DNA of 64,000 nucleotides from Asticcacaulis sp. AC466. Its GTDB lineage: Bacteria > Pseudomonadota > Alphaproteobacteria > Caulobacterales > Caulobacteraceae. The translations under genes and the position numbers were made by a program. The stretch spans positions 276,915 to 340,914 of the forward strand of contig NZ_AWGE01000007.1 in the NCBI RefSeq assembly GCF_000495815.1, read 5' to 3'. Of the stretch, positions 1-8,206 are shown one piece after another. The notes beneath the pieces were generated by a model. It had not been told where the DNA came from. It was given only the letters and a program-made list of their open reading frames with translations, and did no database searches. Positions within the stretch are counted from its first letter, which is position 1. Each line of letters opens with the position of its first letter.

Positions 1-534
1 GCGTTGGGACAGACCGCGATATTCAATGCCCGCCGCCAGCCCGGACAATCCTACGGCGCCGACCAGGGCGCAGGCGACACCCAACCGAAAGAGCCACGCG
101 GCCTGGCTGTGGCGGGCAGCGTACCCTGCAAGCAAAGCCCCCACGAGGCCCGCGATATAGCCCGTCCCTCCTATTAGGTCGTGAATGAGTTGAACAGACC
201 CGGCGGCCGTCGGCACGCACCGAAAATTGCAGGGGTAGATCGCGCTGGCGATCAGATCGGTCGCGTACCAGGCGATCAGGCACAGACTGACAGCGGACAG
301 TAGATGTCGGCGCATATCGAACGCAGCGATAAGGCAAAAGGCCGTAATCAGCAGGCCACTCGGCAAAAAGCCCCACCAACTTACGGCGGGGCCTGTCAGA
401 GCACCAGTGGCGCCCAGTTCGCTAATGAATTGCCGGCTTTGGTCATAGCCGGGATAATAGGCGCCGCCAACGCAGATCAGGGCGAGAAAGATGCCTTCCC
501 CCATGATCAACAGACTGAACGCCGCCTTACGCAT
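1..534 (-). CDS. DUF998 family membrane protein (3' end cut by window edge)
   Basis: The frame is open from an ATG at 534 to the window edge (178 codons), so the C-terminus is missing. The translation starts MRKAAFSLLIMGEGIFLALI and continues with the DUF998 pattern, a PGYDQSRQFISELGA motif right after the first membrane helix. Several further hydrophobic segments follow, with short polar loops. DUF998 proteins are polytopic membrane proteins with no established reaction. The gene runs in the same direction as secF but about 50 bases separate the secF stop from its start, so co-transcription is possible and not shown. Only a weak GAG-type ribosome site precedes the ATG. The family call rests on the ISELGA motif and the helix layout. 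Confidence 0.8.
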   Translation of the reverse strand, partial: MRKAAFSLLIMGEGIFLALICVGGAYYPGYDQSRQFISELGATGALTGPAVSWWGFLPSGLLITAFCLIAAFDMRRHLLSAVSLCLIAWYATDLIASAIYPCNFRCVPTAAGSVQLIHDLIGGTGYIAGLVGALLAGYAARHSQAAWLFRLGVACALVGAVGLSGLAAGIEYRGLSQR

Positions 535-585
535 GAACACACTCTACAATGACGCGGCCTGACAAGCCGCACGCCATTTTGAAAA

Positions 586-1560
586 TCACGGCATTTGGGG
601 GGGCTTCTTGCCGCCCTTGAACCCGCCCAGATCGACGATTTCCGCATCGGGATCGTTGCGGTTGACGCCCCATATCAGGATGATCGGGAGGGCGACATAG
701 ATGGAGGAATAGGTGCCGACCAGAATACCGAACACCATGGCGAAGACCAGCGGAAACAGGGCAGGTCCGCCGAGGAACAACATACCCGCCAGGGCGAGAA
801 CGGCCGTTGAGCCGGTAATGATGGTCCGCGACAGACGCTCATTTTCCGACAGATTGATGATATCCGCCAGCGGGGTCTTCTTGAACTTGCGAAGATTTTC
901 ACGCAACCGGTCAAAAGTAATGACCTTTTCGTTCATTGAGTAACCGATAACAGTCAAAAGCGCCGCGATGGAGGTCATGGTGAATTCGATTTGCAATACC
1001 GCCATGATCCCGATGGTCAGAACGACGTCGTGAATAACGGCGATCACCGCGCCGGAGCCGAATTGCAGACCCGACGGGAAACGTATCCAGATATAGATCA
1101 GCATCAACAATAGCGCCGCCCCAAGGGCCAGAACGCCGGACCGCAACAATTCGGAAGAAACCTTTGGGCCGACCACTTCCGTGCGCTTGAAAACGACTCC
1201 CGGAAATGCCGCGGCCAGCTTGGTTTTGACAGCTTCTACACCAAGTTCCGACTGATTGGCCTCAGCGAGCTTGAATTTCAGAATGACATCACGCGGGCCG
1301 CCAAAGTTTTGCACCGAAGCATCTTCGACGCCAAAGCTGTGCATACGCGCGCGCAGAACCCCTAGGTCGGCGACCGCTGGCGTTTCGATTTCCAGCACGT
1401 TTCCGCCCGCGAAATCGGTCCCCAGGTTCAACCCTTGCAGGAACAAAACCGCAATAGTGCCGATGATGCACAGGCCGGAAAAGATGGCGGCGATCGGCGC
1501 ATACTTCGTGAAGCGGAAGTGGAATTCGGTCGGGAGGTTTTTAATCAAAGGCCATTGCAT
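586..1560 (-). CDS. secF: Protein translocase subunit SecF
   Basis: SecF partners SecD in the inner membrane, where the SecDF complex uses the proton gradient to pull exported proteins through SecYEG. The 324-residue product has the usual SecF plan: an N-terminal helix after the GTDFAGG-type motif (NLGTDFAGGNVLEIE), a periplasmic domain to about residue 150, then five membrane segments. The RLREN motif of the RND-like domain (FDRLRENLRKFK) lies near residue 220. It begins 11 bases after the secD stop, as expected for a secD-secF transcription unit. Length and order match other alphaproteobacteria, where secD and secF are separate genes. Confidence 0.97.
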   Translation of the reverse strand: MQWPLIKNLPTEFHFRFTKYAPIAAIFSGLCIIGTIAVLFLQGLNLGTDFAGGNVLEIETPAVADLGVLRARMHSFGVEDASVQNFGGPRDVILKFKLAEANQSELGVEAVKTKLAAAFPGVVFKRTEVVGPKVSSELLRSGVLALGAALLLMLIYIWIRFPSGLQFGSGAVIAVIHDVVLTIGIMAVLQIEFTMTSIAALLTVIGYSMNEKVITFDRLRENLRKFKKTPLADIINLSENERLSRTIITGSTAVLALAGMLFLGGPALFPLVFAMVFGILVGTYSSIYVALPIILIWGVNRNDPDAEIVDLGGFKGGKKPPQMP

Positions 1561-1571
1561 GGCGAATTACC

Positions 1572-3164
1572 TTAAATGGGGAGCTTCTTCGGCTTGGTGG
1601 CGCGATACCACCAGCCGAGCAGGACCTGGCTGACCAGAATGGCGGAGAAAACCGAGGTAAAAACACCGATCATCAGTGTCCAGGCGAAGCCGCGAACCGG
1701 ACCGGCACCGAAGACAAACATGATCAGCGCGGCGATCAACGACGTGATGTTGGCATCCATGATCGACACCAGGGCGCGCGAAAAGCCGACATCGAGTGCG
1801 GCGATCGGCTTGTGGCCGGTGCGTTCTTCATCGCGTATCCGTTCATAGATCAGGACGTTGGCATCAACGGCGACCGCGAGGGACAAGATCAACCCGGCGA
1901 CACCCGGTAATGTCAGTGTTGCCTGGAAAGCAGTCATGGAGGCAATGATCAGCAGCAGGTTGATCAACAAGGCCGCAATCGACACCCCCCCGAACACGAA
2001 GCCATAGGCCAAGAGCATGAAGACAACGATGGTGATGAAAGCGATGATTGTGGAGATAATGCCCTTATGCACGGCATCCGCGCCCAATTCGGCGCCGACG
2101 GTACGCTGGCTTTCGAACTTGAGCGGTGCGGGCAAGGCGCCCCCGTTCAGAACCGCGACGAGATCCGAGGCTTCACGCGCCGTGAAATTGCCGGTGATCT
2201 GACCGTGGCCACCGGTGATTGCGCCCTGGATAGTTGGGGCAGAAACGATACGGCCATCGAGGATAATGGCGAAACGCTTACCGATATTGCGCGCGGTGGC
2301 ATTACCGAACTTGGCGGCGCCATCACCATTGAAAGCGAAATCGATGGCAGGGCGGTTATACTGGTCGGTACCGACTGACGCCTTGGTGAGGCTGTTACCC
2401 GATACGAGCACGGCTTTACGGACGACGAGCGGACGCCCCACGCTTTCGTCCATAAGTGCTTCTGAGCCCGGCGGAATGCGATTGGCGGCCAGGTCGGCGG
2501 GGCTGACGGTCTCATCAACCATCTGGAATGTCAGCTTGGCCGTTTGACCAATGATCTTCTTCAGTTGCTCAGGATCGCTTTCGCCCGGGGCTTCGACCGT
2601 GATGCGGTTGACCCCCTGGCGCGCGATTGAGGGTTCCTTGGTACCGATATTATCGACGCGGCGGCGAATGGTTTCAATCGAGGTATCGACGGCCAGGGCA
2701 GAGACGGAACGGATGCCGTCCTGGGTGAGGGTCAGGATGATGGTCTGGTCGCTGCCACGCTGAACATCGATATCGCGTATACTCGGATTTTTCGGCAGCG
2801 GGGTTCCCAGGCGGTTCAGCAGGGTGAAAGCGTCCTGAACCCGGGTCGGATCCGTGATGCGAACCGTAACCGTCGTGCCCTTGGACGCTAGGCCGGAGAA
2901 TTGGATCTTGGCATCGTTGAGGCGCATGCGCGCGTCTTCGGTCAGATTGTTTGTCTTTTCCGCGATCAGCGCATCCGTATCCACCTCAAGAAGCAGATAG
3001 GAGCCGCCCTGCAGGTCAAGACCGAGATTTAGTATCTGGGTGGGCATATATCCCTTGACCTGATCCCGCACTGAGGCCGGCAGGAAGTTGGGCAAGGCAA
3101 AAAGTGTGCCCAGAAGGACGGCGGCGATTACCAGTCCTACCTTCCAGCGCGATAAGTTGATCAT
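1572..3164 (-). CDS. secD: Protein translocase subunit SecD
   Basis: SecD is the larger half of the proton-driven SecDF export accessory complex. The 530-residue protein shows an N-terminal membrane helix (LVIAAVLLGTLFALP), the LGLDLQGG signature at about 48-55, a long periplasmic region with the P1 domain, and a C-terminal six-helix block. The DANVLIYERIRDE motif near residue 440 matches the conserved RND-type proton-relay helix. The ATG at 3164 gives a normal N-terminus. It lies between yajC, 42 bases upstream, and secF downstream, which is the conserved order yajC-secD-secF. The cytoplasmic and membrane parts look intact. Confidence 0.98.
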   Translation of the reverse strand: MINLSRWKVGLVIAAVLLGTLFALPNFLPASVRDQVKGYMPTQILNLGLDLQGGSYLLLEVDTDALIAEKTNNLTEDARMRLNDAKIQFSGLASKGTTVTVRITDPTRVQDAFTLLNRLGTPLPKNPSIRDIDVQRGSDQTIILTLTQDGIRSVSALAVDTSIETIRRRVDNIGTKEPSIARQGVNRITVEAPGESDPEQLKKIIGQTAKLTFQMVDETVSPADLAANRIPPGSEALMDESVGRPLVVRKAVLVSGNSLTKASVGTDQYNRPAIDFAFNGDGAAKFGNATARNIGKRFAIILDGRIVSAPTIQGAITGGHGQITGNFTAREASDLVAVLNGGALPAPLKFESQRTVGAELGADAVHKGIISTIIAFITIVVFMLLAYGFVFGGVSIAALLINLLLIIASMTAFQATLTLPGVAGLILSLAVAVDANVLIYERIRDEERTGHKPIAALDVGFSRALVSIMDANITSLIAALIMFVFGAGPVRGFAWTLMIGVFTSVFSAILVSQVLLGWWYRATKPKKLPI

Positions 3165-3206
3165 GATCGGAATGCTCGGTCTTGAAACTGCAAAAGGAAG
3201 GCGTGA

Positions 3207-3554
3207 TTAGCTCTTGGCGTCGTTGGCTGGCGCCGGTTCACCCTTGACCCGGACCTCGGCAATCATGGCCTTGACCACGCGAACATTTACGCCGGTTGCG
3301 ACTTCAACCATGATTTCAGCGTCTTCGATGCGGGTCACCTTACCGATGAGGCCTGACGACAGTACGACCGTGTCGTTGCGCTTCAAGCCAGCCAGCATAG
3401 CCTTGTGCTGCTTGGCACGCTGGCTCTGCGGACGGATCATGAAGAAGTACATGGCGCCGAAAAGGACCAGCATCATCGGCAGCATGGTCAAAAGGTCACC
3501 GCCGGCGGCGGGAGCGGCTCCGGCGGCTTGGGCAAAGGCGGGTGTTGCGAACAC
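3207..3554 (-). CDS. yajC: Sec translocon accessory subunit YajC
   Basis: YajC is a small single-span membrane protein that co-purifies with SecDF. The 115-residue product has an Ala-rich N-terminus, one strong helix (LPMMLVLFGAMYFFMIRPQ), and the hallmark RPQ-x-K cluster followed by a basic cytoplasmic domain with the SGLIGKV motif. The start is GTG at 3554. An AGGAG ribosome site sits six bases before it, which supports this choice. It is the first gene of the yajC-secD-secF group. The 150-base gap on its upstream side holds no other gene and probably carries the promoter. Confidence 0.96.
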   Translation of the reverse strand: MFATPAFAQAAGAAPAAGGDLLTMLPMMLVLFGAMYFFMIRPQSQRAKQHKAMLAGLKRNDTVVLSSGLIGKVTRIEDAEIMVEVATGVNVRVVKAMIAEVRVKGEPAPANDAKS

Positions 3555-3707
3555 TAACGTCTCCTGAATGTCATTGATTTCTTACACACGCCCTTTCAAG
3601 TGGCGGGTAAAAATGAGTTCGCCATACATAGGCGGAACAAAAAAAAGGTCAATGACATATTTGCCACGCCCTTTTTGAGCCGCCTTCGGTGCCCTCCCCT
3701 TTATAGA

Positions 3708-4958
3708 TCAAGGCAGGACAAGTGTCGGGTCGATCGGCTTAGCGATATCGGTAGACGGTGTGTAGCGGATTTCGAAATGCAGCTGCGGCTGGTCGATCGT
3801 GCCTGTCTGGCCGACCGTGCCGATCACCTGCCCTTTCGACACGCGTTCGTTGTTTCGAACCTTCATGCCCTGGAGGTGGGAATATCCGGTATACCAACCA
3901 TCCTCATGCTTGATATAAATGGTGTTGCCCAGTTCCTTGACCTGATCACCTTCGTAAACGACGACGCCATCGGAGGCTGCCTTGATCTCTGTCCCCGCGC
4001 TTGAGGCGATGTTGATACCGTCATTACGGACGTTCGGCGCGAGTTGACCGAACGGTACGAGAATTCGCCCCCTGACCGGCCATACAAACTTGCCTTTTCC
4101 CATCTGGGCGATCTGGGCATTGGCCGGGAAGCCGCTGGTCGGCGTAGGCTTGGTGACAACCGGCTTGGCGGCAGGCGCAGAGGCCGGCGTCTCAACCGTC
4201 CGGATAGGCGGGGTGGTCGCCGATGCCGAACCGGGCGGCGGCACGGAGGGCTTTGTGGAATGGGTGGGCGCCTGGGAAGCTATTGCTGGCGCCTCGACGC
4301 CAGGCTTAGCGACTGCGGGTTTTGTCCCCCCAGGCGTTGGTGTCGAAGGCTTTGAGGCGACTTCGTGATGCGTCGGGGCCACTGCGACCGTAGTCATCAC
4401 TTTTGTCATTGCCGGTCCACTGGCATGCTCTTCGCTGCCTTTGTCGGCCGCCTTAGCGGGCAGGAGAACCTTCTGGCCGATGCGGATCGGGCTGTCGGCC
4501 GTCAGGTCATTGAGCGTATACAACTCCTTTATCGGCACGCCAAAACGGCGAGATACGCCGAAAAGGGTGTCTTTGGCCTGCATGACATAAACATAGGACA
4601 CGCGCGTTTCGCGAACGGGTGCCGTGGCCGTGGGCTTGGACGCGACGGGACGCGGCGACACCGTTTCCGCTGGTGGAGGTGGTGGTGGTGGCGGATCCAG
4701 ATCGGCCACCTGCACGCTACCCGACGGCGAGGGAGTCGTCATGGTGGGCACTTCATCTATAGGTTTCTGTGCCGATTGGACAGGCACTGCCGCCACTGGC
4801 GCCGGGCGGTCCTGCATATAGATGGGATATTTCGGCTTTATCGGCGTCGCGGTGCAAGCCTGCAACGCCAACACCATCACACCGCCAAGGCCCATCATCG
4901 CGAACTGAACCGCCGGGCGGCGTGTGCGGCGATCCGGGTAGTGGTCGTGCGGGATCAT
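3708..4958 (-). CDS. nlpD: NlpD-like LysM/LytM envelope lipoprotein, zinc site degenerate
   Basis: This is a probable outer-membrane lipoprotein that binds peptidoglycan and regulates amidases. The start at 4958 has a GGAG site six bases upstream; a longer start at 4970 lacks one. Counting from 4958, a lipobox (LALQAC) puts the lipidated Cys at 35. A run of eight prolines follows at about 89-96, a LysM domain at about 122-166, a long Pro/Thr/Ala linker, and a LytM/M23 domain at about 290-413. In active LytM enzymes zinc is held by HxxxD and HxH; here the positions read N312-DGI-N316 and Q392-L-H394. The fold therefore looks kept and the metal site lost, as in E. coli NlpD and EnvC. Its position beside pcm-surE fits NlpD. 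The symbol is by architecture and synteny. Confidence 0.85.
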   Translation of the reverse strand: MIPHDHYPDRRTRRPAVQFAMMGLGGVMVLALQACTATPIKPKYPIYMQDRPAPVAAVPVQSAQKPIDEVPTMTTPSPSGSVQVADLDPPPPPPPPAETVSPRPVASKPTATAPVRETRVSYVYVMQAKDTLFGVSRRFGVPIKELYTLNDLTADSPIRIGQKVLLPAKAADKGSEEHASGPAMTKVMTTVAVAPTHHEVASKPSTPTPGGTKPAVAKPGVEAPAIASQAPTHSTKPSVPPPGSASATTPPIRTVETPASAPAAKPVVTKPTPTSGFPANAQIAQMGKGKFVWPVRGRILVPFGQLAPNVRNDGINIASSAGTEIKAASDGVVVYEGDQVKELGNTIYIKHEDGWYTGYSHLQGMKVRNNERVSKGQVIGTVGQTGTIDQPQLHFEIRYTPSTDIAKPIDPTLVLP

Positions 4959-5197
4959 GATAGGCTCCATCTCAGGGAATTAAGGCTTTGCTAGCCATAC
5001 TCTATGCGAACTTATGGATAACGATTCGTTTACGGAAACGCGCAGCAGAGCCCGAAATTCGGTCAAAACCGGGGACAGGTACAAAAAAATCGAAATTTTT
5101 GCGTTTTGCACATCCAATCTCGCCGTCGGCGGACATCAAGGTTTGAAAGCGGAAAGCGGTTCTCCTTCCCGCCCCCCAAATCCTTTGGAGACAAAAA

Positions 5198-5380
5198 ATG
5201 ACTGTCGAGCTTTTTACCTGTTTCTGGTGGCTGATCTTCCCGATCATGTGGATGGTCTTTGGAATTGTGCGCCTTGTGCTGCGGGGCCTCTATGACCAGC
5301 GCAAGTTGGACCTGATGAAATCCTATCTGGCTCAGGGCAAGGACATTCCCGATGCCCTGCGCCGCGAAATCAATCGTTGA
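5198..5380 (+). CDS. Small membrane protein, paralog of next gene
   Basis: This 60-residue protein has one N-terminal membrane segment (FWWLIFPIMWMVFGIVRLVL) and a short charged tail ending in a K-x-Y-x-x-Q-G-K-x-x-P-x-A-L pattern. The same two elements, FWWLIFPI and the QGK-P-AL tail, recur at the start of the next gene, so the pair arose by duplication. It opens a plus-strand cassette with a sigma factor and lies 10 bases before its paralog. The pattern recalls small membrane proteins encoded beside ECF sigma factors (DUF6249-like), but that family name is from memory. A role in sensing or controlling the sigma factor is inferred only from position. Confidence 0.72.
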   Translation: MTVELFTCFWWLIFPIMWMVFGIVRLVLRGLYDQRKLDLMKSYLAQGKDIPDALRREINR

Positions 5381-5390
5381 GGATAAGGTC

Positions 5391-5837
5391 ATGACTTCCA
5401 CGCAACTCTTTTATAGCTTCTGGTGGCTGATCTTTCCGATCGGCGGCATGTTAATGGGGGTGTTCGCCATGATCAGCCGCCATCTTACGCGGACGGAAAC
5501 GCTCAGGATGATCAAGATGTATGCCGATCAGGGTAAGGAGCCGCCCGCTGCCCTGCTCGATGTACTGCGCTCGGACGAGGATCGGGCCTTTGACCGCGAT
5601 CATTATCGGTATCGCCGTCGCTACCGCCGCAGTCCCTGGGGAGCCGTTGTGACGTTCGGTGCGCTCGCCGCCGGTTTCGGCTATTTCGGCCATTATGGTG
5701 AAGGGGGCCCCACCTTTATTGCCCTGGCTACCGGTTTTGGCGTGGCGGCTGCCTGCATGTTCGTTCTAGCGGTTATCCGCAGCCTGAGCGCGCCACGCTA
5801 CGGTGACGATCGTATCGACGACGACCTGAAGAAATAA
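5391..5837 (+). CDS. Membrane protein with FWWLIFPI domain, sigma-factor cassette
   Basis: The start at 5391 (MTSTQLFYSF) is chosen because it aligns with the start of the paralog upstream; a longer frame from 5352 would overlap that gene. The 148-residue product has an N-terminal FWWLIFPI membrane segment, then the K-x-Y-x-x-Q-G-K-x-x-P-x-A-L motif, then a strongly basic stretch (YRYRRRYRRS near residue 70), two further helices, and an acidic tail. It lies 8 bases before the sigma-factor gene. The extra helices distinguish it from the 60-residue paralog. No enzymatic motif is seen. It may be a membrane sensor or anti-sigma-like partner; that is inference. Confidence 0.78.
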   Translation: MTSTQLFYSFWWLIFPIGGMLMGVFAMISRHLTRTETLRMIKMYADQGKEPPAALLDVLRSDEDRAFDRDHYRYRRRYRRSPWGAVVTFGALAAGFGYFGHYGEGGPTFIALATGFGVAAACMFVLAVIRSLSAPRYGDDRIDDDLKK

Positions 5838-5845
5838 AGCCGGCA

Positions 5846-6379
5846 ATGCCCAGCTACCTCCCGTCCCAGGCAGACCTGATCCAGCGCGCGCGCCAGGGTT
5901 CCGATGAGGCATTTTCGCGACTGGTCAACGACCATCAACAGGCGGTGCGCGGCTTCGTGCGCCGCCTGTGCGCATTGCCGGATGATGCTGATGATCTGGC
6001 ACAGGACGCCTTCGTGACCGCCTGGGCCAACCTGCACAAGCTGATTGACGGCGTGTCGTTTCGCACCTTTGTCTGTGGCATCGCCTATCGTAAGGCGCTC
6101 AATGATCGCAGGCGGTTTAACCGTTCCGGCGCGCGCGATACTGAGTGGCAGGGCCTGACCCCGCAAAGCCATACATCAACTGTTGATTCACGTCTGACCG
6201 TTCAGGCTGCGCTGGCACAATTGCCGATTGAGCAGCGCGCCGCCGTATCACTTTGCGTCGCCGGCGACTACAGCCACAGCGAAGCCGCTGAGATTTTGGG
6301 CCTTCCTTTGGGCACAGTTAAATCGCATATTCAGAAGGGGCGTGAAAAGCTCAACGCCCTGCTTGGAGTTTCGTCATGA
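5846..6379 (+). CDS. ECF-type RNA polymerase sigma factor
   Basis: This 177-residue protein directs RNA polymerase to a specific promoter set. Region 2 is clear at about 10-80, with DDADDLAQDAFVTAWANL containing the -10-binding helix. Region 4 is at about 118-170, with LPIEQRAAVSLCVAGDYSHSEAAEILGLPLGTVKSHI forming the helix-turn-helix for the -35 element. Region 3 is absent, as in ECF factors. The gene sits between a two-protein membrane module and a small membrane protein whose start overlaps its stop (ATGA). No zinc-binding anti-sigma motif (HxxxCxxC) is found nearby, so its controller would have to be one of these membrane proteins. The ECF subgroup was not determined. Confidence 0.9.
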   Translation: MPSYLPSQADLIQRARQGSDEAFSRLVNDHQQAVRGFVRRLCALPDDADDLAQDAFVTAWANLHKLIDGVSFRTFVCGIAYRKALNDRRRFNRSGARDTEWQGLTPQSHTSTVDSRLTVQAALAQLPIEQRAAVSLCVAGDYSHSEAAEILGLPLGTVKSHIQKGREKLNALLGVSS

Positions 6380-6693
6380 GTGAAGACGCCCTGAAAGCCC
6401 TGTTGATGGCCGACGAACCGGCAACCCCGTTGGCGCGCGACCTGAGCTTTACCATTGAAGTTATGCAGAAGGTCGAACGCCGCCGCCTGATTGAAAACAT
6501 CGCTCTGTGCACAGGTGCTTGCGCGGCCCTGGCCGTCTTGCTCTACATCGTCATGCCTCACGTTACGCCCGGACTTATCACCTTGGGGCAGGCGGCGACG
6601 CCAGCCGTCATTATGCTGGCCTGCCTCGCCATGGCGGCTTTTGGCTTGTATCAAATACGCCCGGCTTTACGGGAATTCGGTATCCGGCTCTAG
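6376..6693 (+). CDS. Small membrane protein co-translated with sigma factor
   Basis: The gene overlaps the sigma-factor stop by four bases (ATGA), which points to translational coupling. The 105-residue product has a soluble N-terminus of about 38 residues and two membrane helices (about 41-60 and 73-92). In ECF systems the gene after the sigma factor often encodes the anti-sigma factor; the N-terminal segment here could fill that role. It lacks the zinc-type HxxxCxxC motif, so any such function would be non-canonical. Its stop shares a CTAG tetranucleotide with the stop of convergent pcm. I do not recognise a named family. Confidence 0.75.
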   Translation: MSEDALKALLMADEPATPLARDLSFTIEVMQKVERRRLIENIALCTGACAALAVLLYIVMPHVTPGLITLGQAATPAVIMLACLAMAAFGLYQIRPALREFGIRL

Positions 6694-7352
6694 TTTTCCC
6701 TGGCGACACCGGCGATAAGCGGTACGAATCTTACCTCGCCCAGGTCTTCCTTGAGAAAATCATCACCCTGCAATTTGACATAGCGCATGAGCCGCTGTGT
6801 CGAGCCTTTCCCCAGGGGGCCAACCATGATGCCCTTGGGCTTTAGCTGTGCCAGCAAAGGGGTTGGCACTTCCGGCAAGGCGGCCGTGACCAGGATACGG
6901 TCGAACGGCGCCTGTTCCGGCCAGCCTTCCCAGCCATCGCCGAACCGGTAGATTATGTTTTCCAGCATAAGACGCTTATGGCGGATTTCCGCCTCGACCA
7001 TCAACGAGCGATATCGTTCGATGGTATAGACATAGCGCGCCAGCCGGCTCAGGACCGCGGTCTGATAACCGCTGCCGGTTCCGATTTCGAGTACACGGTG
7101 CCGCCCTTCTATCTTTAGCGCCTGGGTCATCAAGGCGACGATATAGGGTTGGGAAATGGTCTGACCGCAATTGATGGGAATAGCGGAGTCTTCCCAGGAC
7201 CGGTCGAGGAAAAGCTCAGGCACAAATAGGTCACGCGGCGTATATTCCAGCGCGTGCAACAGCTTTTTATCTGTAATGTCCTGTGCCTTCAGCGTGTCGA
7301 GCAGGCGTTGCAGCCGGGTCCGCTCCGGACCGTCGTTGACTTTCTCAGACAT
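6690..7352 (-). CDS. pcm: Protein-L-isoaspartate O-methyltransferase
   Basis: Pcm methylates isoaspartyl residues in aged proteins with S-adenosylmethionine, starting their repair in the cytoplasm. The 220-residue product has the family signature: a substrate motif ([25 protein letters not shown]), the SAM-binding [19 protein letters not shown] motif at about 89-107, and the [12 protein letters not shown] post-motif region. Its start overlaps the last eight bases of surE, so the pair is translationally coupled. This surE-pcm pairing is conserved in proteobacteria and fits a stationary-phase maintenance role. Confidence 0.96.
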   Translation of the reverse strand: MSEKVNDGPERTRLQRLLDTLKAQDITDKKLLHALEYTPRDLFVPELFLDRSWEDSAIPINCGQTISQPYIVALMTQALKIEGRHRVLEIGTGSGYQTAVLSRLARYVYTIERYRSLMVEAEIRHKRLMLENIIYRFGDGWEGWPEQAPFDRILVTAALPEVPTPLLAQLKPKGIMVGPLGKGSTQRLMRYVKLQGDDFLKEDLGEVRFVPLIAGVAREN

Positions 7353-8142
7353 CGGCGGCGGTCTCCACTTTTTTCGGCGCCACCCCGCCGAGCGTTTTCT
7401 TCAGCCGGTACAGGGTCTCGTAGTGCGTAAGGTCGAGGTGCAGCGGCGTCACCGAGATGCGATTTTCGGCAACAGCCTTCAAATCGCTGCCGTCGGCCAG
7501 CTTCTGTTCGTAGTTATGAAAATCGATCCAATAGTAGTCGCGGCCGCGCGGATCGACACGCTTGACGGCGTGCATCTCATGCAGATCGCGAATACCCTGT
7601 TTTGTGACCTCGACACCCGCCACGTCGTCAGCGCCGCAATTGGGAAAATTGATATTGATGATGCAATCCGACGGCCAGCCCTGCTGGATCAGGTTGCTGA
7701 TGACCGGGGCGCCATATGTCTGCGCCGCTGACCACTGGGCTTCGATATCGACATCGAAGTCGAGACATTGCGAAAGGGAAATGGAGGGAATACCGAGGGA
7801 CATACCTTGCAAGGCGCCCGCCACCGTGCCTGACAGGGTAACGTCCTGCGCCAGGTTGAACCCCCGATTGACACCGGACAGCACCAGATCTGGCGGTGCA
7901 TCCATCAGGTCATTTACCGCAATCTGCACGCAGTCGGTCGGCGTGCCGGTGACGCAGAACCGCTTGTCTCCCAAGCGTTTGGCGCGCAGCGGATCATGCA
8001 GCGTGACGCCCCTGCCCTTGCCCGACTGTTCGTAGGTAGGCGCACACACCCAGACATCATCGCTCAGGGCGGTGGCGATATCGTAAAGCACCTTCAGGCC
8101 AAAGGCCTCGATGCCGTCGTCGTTGGTCAGCAGGATACGCAT
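7345..8142 (-). CDS. surE: 5'/3'-nucleotidase SurE
   Basis: SurE removes phosphate from nucleoside 5'- and 3'-monophosphates in the cytoplasm. The start at 8142 gives [17 protein letters not shown], the standard SurE N-terminus; an upstream frame extension of 12 residues has no family support. The metal-binding ND-D-G motif lies at residues 7-10, SGVNRGFN near residue 90 and a GTPTDCV motif near 70. Length (265 residues) is normal. It sits between serS and pcm, overlapping pcm by eight bases. A GC-rich hairpin lies in the gap between serS and this gene. Confidence 0.95.
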   Translation of the reverse strand: MRILLTNDDGIEAFGLKVLYDIATALSDDVWVCAPTYEQSGKGRGVTLHDPLRAKRLGDKRFCVTGTPTDCVQIAVNDLMDAPPDLVLSGVNRGFNLAQDVTLSGTVAGALQGMSLGIPSISLSQCLDFDVDIEAQWSAAQTYGAPVISNLIQQGWPSDCIININFPNCGADDVAGVEVTKQGIRDLHEMHAVKRVDPRGRDYYWIDFHNYEQKLADGSDLKAVAENRISVTPLHLDLTHYETLYRLKKTLGGVAPKKVETAADV

Positions 8143-8176
8143 GCGCCGTTTGTACGGCGATTTGAAGCCGGTGAGC

Positions 8177-8198
8177 AAGGGGGCAGAGCCCCCTTTTT
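8177..8198 (+). terminator. Hairpin with T-run on plus strand, between serS and surE
   Basis: An eight-pair stem with a three-base loop (AAGGGGGC AGA GCCCCCTT) runs from 8177 to 8195, followed by T's to 8198. The T-run is on the plus strand, opposite to the flanking genes, so it would stop antisense transcription rather than the operon. On the minus strand it is a stem without U's and could slow or protect the surE mRNA. Confidence 0.4.
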
Positions 8199-8206
8199 AG
8201 ACGACT

